A stretch of DNA of 62,711 bases from Bifidobacterium breve (GTDB lineage: Bacteria; Actinomycetota; Acidimicrobiia; Acidimicrobiales; Ilumatobacteraceae), in contig CAMDLK010000004.1 in NCBI GenBank assembly GCA_945901725.1, forward strand, positions 1 to 62,711. The letters run 5' to 3'. The position numbers were made by a program, and so were the translations under genes. The notes below the pieces were generated by a model. It was not told the origin of the DNA. It was given only the letters and a program-made list of their open reading frames with translations, and did no database searches. Position 1 is the stretch's first letter, and each line of letters starts with the position of its first letter. Positions 43,397-50,682 of the stretch are shown in pieces.

Positions 43397-44194
43397 ATGT
43401 CGCACGACCAAACTGGCGAATTCGCAAACATTCGGGTACTCGTTGAGATTGACGGCCCCGTTGCAACGTTGACATTGAACAGACCAGACAAACGCAATGC
43501 CATCAATATGGGAATGTGGGCAAGCATTGATGCGCAAGTCAGTGCTCTAACAGCTAATCCAGATGTTCGAATTCTTGTGGTGCGAGGCAGCGGTGATCAC
43601 TTCTGTGCGGGTGCTGACATTACGGAACTGACAAACGGCCCTGGTGGGGAATATGCACGCATCAACTGGGCAGCAGAAGAAGCATTAGCCAATTTCCCTG
43701 GTCCAACCATTGCTGTTATCCGCGGCAATTGCGTGGGTGGTGGAGTTTCAATTGCAACGGCATGCGATATTCGACTAAGTAGCGATGATGCAGTGTTTGG
43801 AATTACGCCTGCCAAGTTGGGAATTGTGTACCCCACCAACGCTCTCGAGCGTGCTGTGCGAGTGATTGGTGGTTCCGCCACGAAGCACCTGATGTACACG
43901 GGCGAACTGATTGATTCCGCACGGGCATTGCGAATTGGACTAATTGATGAGTTGCATACCGTTGCTGCGCTTGATGCGCGCGTTGATGTGTTGGTCGCTG
44001 TTCTCCTCGAGCGTTCTTCATTAACGCAAGTGGCGAGCAAAGCAATGATTGACGAAGTGGTGCGCGAAGGCAAAGTGAAGCCAAAGACCACCTTGCAGTG
44101 GGAAACCGAGATGGATAAGAGCGGCGAAGTACGCGAAGGCGTTGCTGCGTTTTTAGCGAAACGACCAGTGCGCTGGCCGTGGCGTCGTCACTAG
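43397..44194 (+). CDS. Enoyl-CoA hydratase/isomerase family protein
   Basis: 265 residues from the ATG at 43397 (MSHDQTGEFANIRV). Crotonase motifs are RPDKRNAINMGMW, the oxyanion segment GDHFCAGADITEL and RGNCVGGGVSIATACDIRL. It acts on acyl-CoA thioesters, as hydratase or isomerase. Two other crotonases occur at 54711 and 55554. It starts 4 bp after moaA. Its TAG stop shares CTAG with the convergent rhodanese fusion. Confidence 0.9.
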   Translation: MSHDQTGEFANIRVLVEIDGPVATLTLNRPDKRNAINMGMWASIDAQVSALTANPDVRILVVRGSGDHFCAGADITELTNGPGGEYARINWAAEEALANFPGPTIAVIRGNCVGGGVSIATACDIRLSSDDAVFGITPAKLGIVYPTNALERAVRVIGGSATKHLMYTGELIDSARALRIGLIDELHTVAALDARVDVLVAVLLERSSLTQVASKAMIDEVVREGKVKPKTTLQWETEMDKSGEVREGVAAFLAKRPVRWPWRRH

Positions 44195-45558
44195 TTCTGC
44201 ACCTGCAGAATTGCTTCAAAGCCACCGAGGACATCACTGACATCGCGAAAGCCATTGGCGCGTAACACGCTTGCAGCAATTGATGATCTGTATCCACCGG
44301 CGCAGTAAACAACTGTGGGAACAAGCGGATCTATTTCAGAGAGTCGCTTACGTAATTGCGATACGGGGATGTTTGAAGCGTCGGGCAAGTGGTTGATTGC
44401 ATATTCGCCGTCTCCACGAACATCGACTATTTGCAAGTTGTCAATCTCATGTCTCCGTGTTGCGAACTCTTGAGCCGTCAGTCGTGATGCACGACCAACT
44501 TCACTAGGAACATCAGCCAAGTTGTCTGCGATGAATGAACCGACAACGCGGTCGTAACCAATGCGTGCAAGGCGTACTTTGGCTTCCAGTTCCATTCCGG
44601 CATCAGTGATGATGACAATGTCTTCGTCTGGCCTGATTACCGAACCTGCGTATTCCGCGTACCTACCAGCAAGTCCGACGTTCACTGACCCATGTAGATG
44701 GCCTGCAGCGAAGAACTGTGATTCACGAGTGTCAATGATCTGTAAACCCTTGTCGCGTGCATCAAGCAGTTGAGTAACGGTTAACACGGTGGGTGAGACA
44801 TGCTCGTCAAGGGTGTCGCGATCCTTTTGGTTCAACACCGCGTCGTAGATGAAATAGCCAGGAGCCTCTGGTTGGCCTTCAGTAACGGCAGCAACAAACA
44901 AGTCAGCATCAGTGAATTGCAATGCGTAGTTATCGCGACGTTGTACACCCATGGTGGATGACGTTTCGGTTGACAAGTTCTTTCCACATGCACTGCCTGC
45001 GCCGTGGGCAGGGAATACGCGGGTGGGGTCTGGCAATGTCAGCAGCTTGTTCTGAATAGATGCGAACAACATGTGCCCAAGTTCGTCTGCGGTTTTTCCG
45101 ACACTGACAAAGAGGTCTGGACGACCAACATCGCCAATGAACAGAGTGTCGCCAGTCAGTACGCCGTAGGGGACAGCATTGCCGTCATGTTCATACACAA
45201 CGTATGACGCAGACTCTGGAGTATGTCCGGGAGTAAGGCGAGTTTCAATCACAACGTCACCGAGAACAATGCGTTCACCCTCTGCAAGCAACTGAGCTGC
45301 AAACTGTGGTCGGGCTTCCGCACCGAAACAAATTGTGGCACCAGTGGCTTTGGCAAGTTCAAGATGACCAGACAAGAAGTCCGCATGAAAATGCGTTTCA
45401 AGTACGTGGGTAATTGTGAGGTTTAATTCACGTGCACGGTCAAGGTATTGGTCAATATCGCGTTGGGGGTCTACGACAACTGCCTTGCCAGTTGATTGGT
45501 CGCCCACTAGGTATGAGGCATGTGAGAGGCATTCAAGGTAAAACTGTTCAAAGATCAT
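44191..45558 (-). CDS. Persulfide dioxygenase-rhodanese (MBL fold, CstB-like)
   Basis: 455 residues from the ATG at 45558 (MIFEQFYLECLSHASY). An upstream ATG at 45585 lies inside the operator and is not used. The N-terminal MBL domain has ETHFHADFLSGH and TPGHTPES and iron-binding residues of ETHE1-type persulfide dioxygenases. Then come two rhodanese domains: the first lacks the active Cys (IITDAGMELEA), the second has VVYCAGGYRSS. This order matches CstB, which clears persulfides to thiosulfate. The divergent CsoR/CstR-type regulator and operator support control by sulfane sulfur. Confidence 0.9.
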   Translation of the reverse strand: MIFEQFYLECLSHASYLVGDQSTGKAVVVDPQRDIDQYLDRARELNLTITHVLETHFHADFLSGHLELAKATGATICFGAEARPQFAAQLLAEGERIVLGDVVIETRLTPGHTPESASYVVYEHDGNAVPYGVLTGDTLFIGDVGRPDLFVSVGKTADELGHMLFASIQNKLLTLPDPTRVFPAHGAGSACGKNLSTETSSTMGVQRRDNYALQFTDADLFVAAVTEGQPEAPGYFIYDAVLNQKDRDTLDEHVSPTVLTVTQLLDARDKGLQIIDTRESQFFAAGHLHGSVNVGLAGRYAEYAGSVIRPDEDIVIITDAGMELEAKVRLARIGYDRVVGSFIADNLADVPSEVGRASRLTAQEFATRRHEIDNLQIVDVRGDGEYAINHLPDASNIPVSQLRKRLSEIDPLVPTVVYCAGGYRSSIAASVLRANGFRDVSDVLGGFEAILQVQN

Positions 45559-45586
45559 GGGGTTCTCTTTCTGGGATACCTCCATG

Positions 45587-45602
45587 ATACCCTAAGGGGT
45601 AT
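45587..45602. promoter_or_regulatory. CsoR/CstR-type operator
   Basis: ATACCC-TAAG-GGGTAT is a perfect 6-bp inverted repeat with a 4-bp spacer, between the divergent dioxygenase-rhodanese and regulator genes. It has the ATACCC/GGGTAT form of CsoR/CstR sites. It lies 25 bp before the regulator start and 29 bp before the dioxygenase start, so one bound protein could repress both. Confidence 0.75.
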
Positions 45603-45626
45603 AACTTTCGTCTGAAGGAGACAGCG

Positions 45627-45896
45627 GTGAAGATTGAACAAGACGTCCTTGATGGTTTACAGAAGCGACTTGCCCGTATTGAAGGCCAAGTACGTGCTGT
45701 GCGCACGATGATTGAAGATGGTCGTGAATGCCGCGACATCATTACGCAGGTATCTGCCGCCAGTACGGCGCTTGACCAAGTGGGATTCCGTTTGTTGTCC
45801 GCCGGCCTTCAGCAGTGTTTGCAAGACCCGAAACAAGCCAAACGTGATGGCTTTGATCTTGAAGAAGTAGAAAAGCTCTTCCTCAAGCTGGCGTAG
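45627..45896 (+). CDS. csoR: CsoR-family repressor, probably CstR-type persulfide sensor
   Basis: 89 residues, GTG start with a strong GAAGGAG upstream. It has the all-helical CsoR fold: LQKRLARIEGQVRAVRTMIE, then a Cys in GRECRDIITQVSAAS and a second Cys in GLQQCLQD. Copper-sensing CsoR needs a His four residues before the second Cys; here that place is Gly. Two Cys without His is the pattern of CstR, which senses persulfides, in keeping with the divergent persulfide dioxygenase-rhodanese gene. Copper sensing is unlikely. Confidence 0.85.
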   Translation: MKIEQDVLDGLQKRLARIEGQVRAVRTMIEDGRECRDIITQVSAASTALDQVGFRLLSAGLQQCLQDPKQAKRDGFDLEEVEKLFLKLA

Positions 45897-45917
45897 CGCA
45901 CGCTGTTCGGCGAGCCG

Positions 45918-46319
45918 TTAGTTGAGCGACGCCACCATAAAGGTGACAAGTGCAGCAAGAATGCCAATGCCGTAAGTGAGTGAAATGCCAATCATCCATC
46001 TGGTGTTGGTGTCGATCTTCTGAGCGAGCTTGTCGATTCGGTCGTCGAGCCTTGCTTCAAGCTTGTCGATTCTTGCTTCAAGTTTGTCGAACCTTGCTTC
46101 GAGCTTGTCGATTCGGATTTCGAGTTTGTCGATTCGGTCGTCGAGTCGTGCTTCAAGTTTGTCAATCCTGGTTTCAATACGATCAAAATCGCCCGTGCGG
46201 GCAACGTCGTACCATCCTCCTGGTGGCAGGTGTTCCATCAATGTGTTAGCCACTGCTTCTCCGACGTGAGTTCGTAATCCGGAAAGCATGTCTAACCGGG
46301 CTGTCTCGCTGATTGTCAT
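45918..46319 (-). CDS. Coiled-coil membrane-anchored protein with heptad repeats
   Basis: 133 residues from the ATG at 46319, preceded by GGAAAGGA; upstream residues in the longer frame are unlikely. Residues about 47-105 are near-perfect heptads built on RIDKLEA and RLDDRIDKLE, a long coiled coil coded by 21-bp DNA repeats (about 46020-46170). The C-terminus is one membrane helix (WMIGISLTYGIGILAALVTF). It may be a tethered spacer or sensor. The function is unknown. It is divergent from moaC. Confidence 0.75.
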   Translation of the reverse strand: MTISETARLDMLSGLRTHVGEAVANTLMEHLPPGGWYDVARTGDFDRIETRIDKLEARLDDRIDKLEIRIDKLEARFDKLEARIDKLEARLDDRIDKLAQKIDTNTRWMIGISLTYGIGILAALVTFMVASLN

Positions 46320-46390
46320 AGTAAGTCCTTTCCAGGATCTGTCAAATGCGATGTGTGCGGGAGAGCAAGATTTCGGCATAACCTGACCAC

Positions 46391-46870
46391 ATGAGCGAGC
46401 CAACCTTCAGCCATCTCAATGAATCGGGCCAGGCTCACATGGTCAATGTGGGTGGCAAAGACATCACTAGCCGTCGGGCAGTTGCCCGGTGCAACGTTCA
46501 GATGTCGCCAGCAACGTCGGCTGCCATCACCTCTGCATCGCTTCCGAAAGGCGACGTCATTGCTACTGCCCGCATCGCTGGCATCCAGGCTGCGAAGAAA
46601 ACGAGCGACCTGGTTCCTCTTTGTCATCCCCTCATGCTCAGCGCAGTTACCGTCAACATTTCGGTAGGCGAGGGTGTCGTGTCTATCGAAGCGGTTGTCG
46701 AAACGACCGGGCAGACCGGTGTCGAGATGGAAGCACTCACCGCGTGTTCGGTAGCTGCCCTCACCATCTATGACATGTGCAAGAGCGCAGACAAGTCGAT
46801 GGTGATCGGCGAACTGGCACTGTGGGAGAAGTCGGGCGGACGCTCTGGCACCTTCCAGCGCCCTGAATAA
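46391..46870 (+). CDS. moaC: Cyclic pyranopterin monophosphate synthase (MoaC)
   Basis: 159 residues. Motifs are [19 protein letters not shown], then [20 protein letters not shown], the active-site region CHPLMLS and [19 protein letters not shown] followed by YDMCKS. It rearranges the MoaA product to cPMP. It is separated from moeA-moaA by about 3 kb. Confidence 0.95.
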   Translation: MSEPTFSHLNESGQAHMVNVGGKDITSRRAVARCNVQMSPATSAAITSASLPKGDVIATARIAGIQAAKKTSDLVPLCHPLMLSAVTVNISVGEGVVSIEAVVETTGQTGVEMEALTACSVAALTIYDMCKSADKSMVIGELALWEKSGGRSGTFQRPE

Positions 46871-46888
46871 AGACCAGTTATGCCCTGT

Positions 46889-46913
46889 GAAAATGTCCTA
46901 ATTGGTCATTTTC
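46889..46913 (+). terminator. Imperfect hairpin downstream of moaC
   Basis: GAAAATG (46889-46895) and CATTTTC (46907-46913) enclose a partly paired centre; 10 of 12 base pairs match over 25 nt. A T-run (CATTTTTG) follows a few bases later, so it is a plausible terminator for moaC. The rest of 46914-47095 shows only the probable promoter of the GlpR-like gene and no gene. Confidence 0.5.
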
Positions 46914-47095
46914 AGCCATTTTTGAGCCAAACAGCTCGTTTTTGGAGCCCACAGAGGCATCAAAGGTCGCAGGGTAGACAAATCCTCACTAGAATTTCAC
47001 AGTCGTCTTAGGACGGCACTCGCCAATGCATCCAGCATCGGCTCGCGATCACGGTCGACTATTTCTATTCCCTAATCAAGGTGATTAATTCGTAC

Positions 47096-47668
47096 ATGAG
47101 TCAACTAGTTCTTCTTATCGTCGGCGCAATGTGGATGGCAGTGTTGCTACCTCCACTTCTTCGCTCACGCTTTGATACTGGCGCAGGTTCATCCGTTTCT
47201 GATTTCCGTCGTCAGTTGCACACGCTTCAGCGCTCGCAAGCTCCTGGCACTCAGTCGCCTATGCGCGCCATGGCTCGACCATTGTCGTCTTCTCCTCGTC
47301 TCTCAGCCCCAATGGCTCGTCCTTCAGCACAGGCCCCTCGCCTTATCGCTAGCGATGGCGTTCTTGCCGCCGAGCCTCGCCACCGTCGCACTCATCACAC
47401 AGCTGAACTTCCTCGCACTCACTTTGCTTCCGAGACAGCCTTTATGTCGTCTCGTGAAGTGGTTCGCCGTCGTCGTGTGAATGTTCTTTACGGAATGGTT
47501 GCCGCTACCGGTATCTCATTGTTCCTTGGTCTCACCACCGGCAGTACCGCCATGCTGTACCTGTTCACGGTTTCATTCCTTGGTCTCGCGGCTTACTGCT
47601 ACATCCTTGTGCAGATCCGTAACCAGGAATACCTCCGCCGTTATTACGGCCAACGCCACGCCGCGTAA
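47096..47668 (+). CDS. GlpR-like transmembrane protein
   Basis: 190 residues from the ATG at 47096 (MSQLVLLIVGAMWMAVLLPP); AAGGTGA lies upstream. An N-terminal helix is followed by a cytoplasmic Ser/Pro/Arg-rich loop of about 110 residues, then two helices (VLYGMVAATGISLFLGLTTG and MLYLFTVSFLGLAAYCYIL) and a basic tail. This layout, and the position near galU and moeA, match GlpR, the membrane receptor for the MoeA-like protein Glp in corynebacterial cell division. The match rests on topology, the LLPP-R junction and gene neighbourhood, not on a search. Confidence 0.65.
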   Translation: MSQLVLLIVGAMWMAVLLPPLLRSRFDTGAGSSVSDFRRQLHTLQRSQAPGTQSPMRAMARPLSSSPRLSAPMARPSAQAPRLIASDGVLAAEPRHRRTHHTAELPRTHFASETAFMSSREVVRRRRVNVLYGMVAATGISLFLGLTTGSTAMLYLFTVSFLGLAAYCYILVQIRNQEYLRRYYGQRHAA

Positions 47669-47751
47669 TTCTCGCCGTCCTGAACGGACTGTGACGCTTG
47701 GCGCATGCGCCTCTAGACTTTCCACTTCGTACTTACACGGGGGATTTTCTC

Positions 47752-49458
47752 ATGGCACTTTCATGGACAGAAGCACAAACAAAAGTTTTGGCCGCAGGGT
47801 CAGGTACTCCGTTTGAACTAATGGAAGCCGAGATCCGCGGCGTGAAGATGGACATCTTCAAGAACTGCCCGCCGAACCTTGCACTCGTATTGCAGAATGC
47901 GCGCAACTTTGGTGATGCAACTTTCATTATCTATGAGGGTGAGAAGTGGACCTTTGAAAAGACCATGGACCAGGTCGATGGTCTGTGCCATCTGCTGGTG
48001 AACACTTATGGCATCAAGAAGGGCGATCGTGTCGCTGTTGCCATGCGTAACTTCCCTGAATGGATCATGGCGTTTGCTGCAATCATTTCTATTGGTGCTG
48101 TCAATGTGTCATTCAATGCATGGTGGACCGAAGACGAGATGGACTTCGCCTTGCAAGACTGCGGCGCAAAAGTTCTGATTGGTGACCAACAGCGCATTGA
48201 TACAGCTCATGCTTCATGTCGTAAGCACGGCATCAAGATGTTGTGCGTTCGCCCAGAGCGCGAACTCGGAGCCGATGTTGATGATTGGGCCGCCGTTGTA
48301 AAGACCGGACTCGGACCATTGGTTGCAGATATCTCACTTGATGACGATGCAACGATTCTGTACACATCAGGAACCACAGGTCGTCCGAAGGGTGCCGTTT
48401 CTACGCACCGTGCAGTTCTTAGTGCGCTCATGGCGTTCTCGGCACGTAACGCCGTATTGAAGTTGGCATCTGATGAACCAGAAGCGCCTGCAGATCCGTT
48501 CCCGCCATCATTCATTCTGATTGTGCCTCTTTTCCACGTCACCGGTTGTGTGCCCGTGATGTTGAGCTGCTTCATGGCTGGCCTCAAGCTCGTCATCATG
48601 TACAAGTGGGACGCTGGCAAGGCATTGCCAATCATCGCTGAAGAGAACATCACAAACTTCGTCGGTGTACCGACTCAGTCTTGGGACCTTGTGAACCACC
48701 CAGATTTCGACAAGTACGACACCAGCAGCCTTCGTGCAGTTGGCGGCGGTGGCGCACCAGCCCCTGCAGCACTTGTTGACAAGGTTGACAAGGCCGTGAA
48801 AAAGGGAAGTCCACAATTGGGATACGGCATGACCGAAACCAATGCGTATGGTCCTGGTAACACCGGCAAGTTCTACACCGATCGTCCGACAAGTACTGGC
48901 CGTGCCACATGGCCAATGCGCGTAGAGATTCGTGACCCAGAGACCTTCAAGACTCTCGGACCAAACGAGATGGGCGAGATCTGCATGTTCGGCCCAATGT
49001 TGATTCGTGGTTACTGGAATCGCCCGGATGCAACGGCTGAGACAATTGTTGACGGTTGGTTGCGCACTGGTGACGGTGGATACATCGACGATGAAGGTTT
49101 CTTGTTCATCAAAGACCGCATCAAAGACATGATCCTTCGCGGCGGAGAGAACATCTACTGCGTTGAAGTTGAAGGCGCCATCTACGAGCACCCTGCTGTG
49201 TACGAAGTTGCCGTTTTTGGTATTCCTCACGAGCGCCTCGGTGAAGAAGTTGGCGTCGCTATCTTTCCGAAAGAAGGCGTGTCGCTTACCGCTGATGATT
49301 TGTGGAAGTTCCTTGACGGAAAGATTTCATCGTTCAAGGTTCCGAATCATGTCGTGATCATGAATGAGCCGTTGCCGCGTAACGCTGCAGGAAAGTTCTT
49401 GAAGACCGAACTGCGTGACCTTGTAGGCAAGGGCACTCTCAAAGCCGAGACCCGCTAA
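47752..49458 (+). CDS. AMP-dependent acyl-CoA synthetase
   Basis: 568 residues from the ATG at 47752 (MALSWTEAQTKVLAAG). The AMP-binding motif is ILYTSGTTGRPKGAV, followed by GYGMTETNA, the hinge DGWLRTGDGGYIDD, FIKDRIKDMILRGGENIYC and the catalytic Lys in NAAGKFLKTELR. It activates a carboxylic acid to its CoA ester through an acyl-adenylate. The chain length is unknown. Its stop overlaps the convergent MFS gene by 4 bp. Confidence 0.92.
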   Translation: MALSWTEAQTKVLAAGSGTPFELMEAEIRGVKMDIFKNCPPNLALVLQNARNFGDATFIIYEGEKWTFEKTMDQVDGLCHLLVNTYGIKKGDRVAVAMRNFPEWIMAFAAIISIGAVNVSFNAWWTEDEMDFALQDCGAKVLIGDQQRIDTAHASCRKHGIKMLCVRPERELGADVDDWAAVVKTGLGPLVADISLDDDATILYTSGTTGRPKGAVSTHRAVLSALMAFSARNAVLKLASDEPEAPADPFPPSFILIVPLFHVTGCVPVMLSCFMAGLKLVIMYKWDAGKALPIIAEENITNFVGVPTQSWDLVNHPDFDKYDTSSLRAVGGGGAPAPAALVDKVDKAVKKGSPQLGYGMTETNAYGPGNTGKFYTDRPTSTGRATWPMRVEIRDPETFKTLGPNEMGEICMFGPMLIRGYWNRPDATAETIVDGWLRTGDGGYIDDEGFLFIKDRIKDMILRGGENIYCVEVEGAIYEHPAVYEVAVFGIPHERLGEEVGVAIFPKEGVSLTADDLWKFLDGKISSFKVPNHVVIMNEPLPRNAAGKFLKTELRDLVGKGTLKAETR

Positions 49459-50681
49459 ATTTTGACGGCCTCTTCGGGAGGCCTGACATTGCGAAACATC
49501 ATTAGCAACAGCAAGTCGTATGCAATTTTACAGGCTGCACAAATAAGTAGCGGCCACGCAAAGTTTGATTGATCAAGCATCCAGCCAGCTGCGAGTGGGG
49601 GTAGGGCCGACGCAAGGCTGCGTGGAACATTTGTGATGCTGGCGGCTGCTGCACGTTCGTGTGGCTGAACTACTGCCATTACGTAACTGGTGCGCACGGG
49701 AACATCCATTTGCGACAACAAACCACGCAGAATGAATAATCCCATTGCCCACCACACATTTGGTGCAAGCACCACTGCGACCAAAAGAATGCTTGCCGGA
49801 ATGTGTGTGAACACCATGGTTCGTACAAGTCCGATGCTGCGAGATACTCGTACGGCTAGCAATGAAGAAATCGCCGACAAGATTCCTGCTGAGAAAAAGA
49901 TGATGCCGAGAGTTCCCGGCGAGAGATCGAAACGGCGGTACACCCACAACGCAAAGATCGCTTGAGTTGCAAACCCTCCACCGAAGGAATCAAGGCTGAA
50001 CAGTGCAGCAAGTGTGTAGACAGTCTTGCGTGATTTTGTACCAAGTGCTGAATCAGCTTTTGTAGAACGCGAGCGACTTGCTGGCGACAACCGTGAATAG
50101 ATAGCGAGTAGCAATAAACCAGCGACTCCATACAGCACGAAGGCTGCGCGCCTGCCAACTTCTGAATCATGCCCCATCGATGTGGCGAGCCAAATGGGAA
50201 TACCAGCGGCCAGTGCGCCGAGAGCGCCAACAAGAGAACCAACCAAGTTGAATACTGCGAATACCCCAGTGCGGTCAGAATCGGTCACCGTGGCAGACAA
50301 CGTTGCTTGCTCGAGTGGCAGAAAGACGCTGACATCGCCGGCGCTCGGGTTCATTGTGCCGATGGCGGCCACGATGAGTAACACAACGAACGGGGTGCTG
50401 AGGCCGAAGGCAATTCCGGTGACAACCATCAGCCACGATGAATATGCCAAGAGTCGTTCAATAGAAAAGCGGTGTGCAGTGACGCCCACTGCCAGGGTGA
50501 GTGCGGCTGAACCTAGAAGTGATGCAGTAACAACTGCGCCAATCTGAACACCAGAGAACCCAAGGTGCAGTAGGAATGCAGGAAGAACTACGTATGCGAT
50601 GCCATCAACGAATGCCCGTACACCGCGAGTGGCGATGATGAGCTTTGCATCAGAGCTTGCAGAGGCAGGTAGAAATGCGAT
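49455..50681 (-). CDS. Major facilitator superfamily transporter, start codon unclear
   Basis: About 408 residues with roughly 12 membrane helices. The obvious first GTG (50489) would remove the first two helices. The same frame continues upstream with typical MFS sequence (IIATRGVRAFVDGIAYVVLP, then AFLLHLGFSGVQIGAVVTAS) to about 50690, where the only upstream codon with initiation-like sequence is ATC at 50681; no ATG, GTG or TTG occurs. Either a rare start codon, a frameshift from the overlapping pepN end, or a sequence error explains this. The substrate is not clear; MFS drug or sugar exporters have this size. Confidence 0.75.
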   Translation of the reverse strand: MAFLPASASSDAKLIIATRGVRAFVDGIAYVVLPAFLLHLGFSGVQIGAVVTASLLGSAALTLAVGVTAHRFSIERLLAYSSWLMVVTGIAFGLSTPFVVLLIVAAIGTMNPSAGDVSVFLPLEQATLSATVTDSDRTGVFAVFNLVGSLVGALGALAAGIPIWLATSMGHDSEVGRRAAFVLYGVAGLLLLAIYSRLSPASRSRSTKADSALGTKSRKTVYTLAALFSLDSFGGGFATQAIFALWVYRRFDLSPGTLGIIFFSAGILSAISSLLAVRVSRSIGLVRTMVFTHIPASILLVAVVLAPNVWWAMGLFILRGLLSQMDVPVRTSYVMAVVQPHERAAAASITNVPRSLASALPPLAAGWMLDQSNFAWPLLICAACKIAYDLLLLMMFRNVRPPEEAVKI

Positions 50682-50682
50682 G

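Noticed and set aside
45627-45896. Copper-sensing role for the CsoR-family protein
   Set aside because: The copper-binding His is replaced by Gly and the neighbour is a persulfide dioxygenase, not a copper exporter.
46020-46170. Regular 21-bp repeats as a possible CRISPR or regulatory array
   Set aside because: The repeats have no unique spacers and code in frame for coiled-coil heptads.
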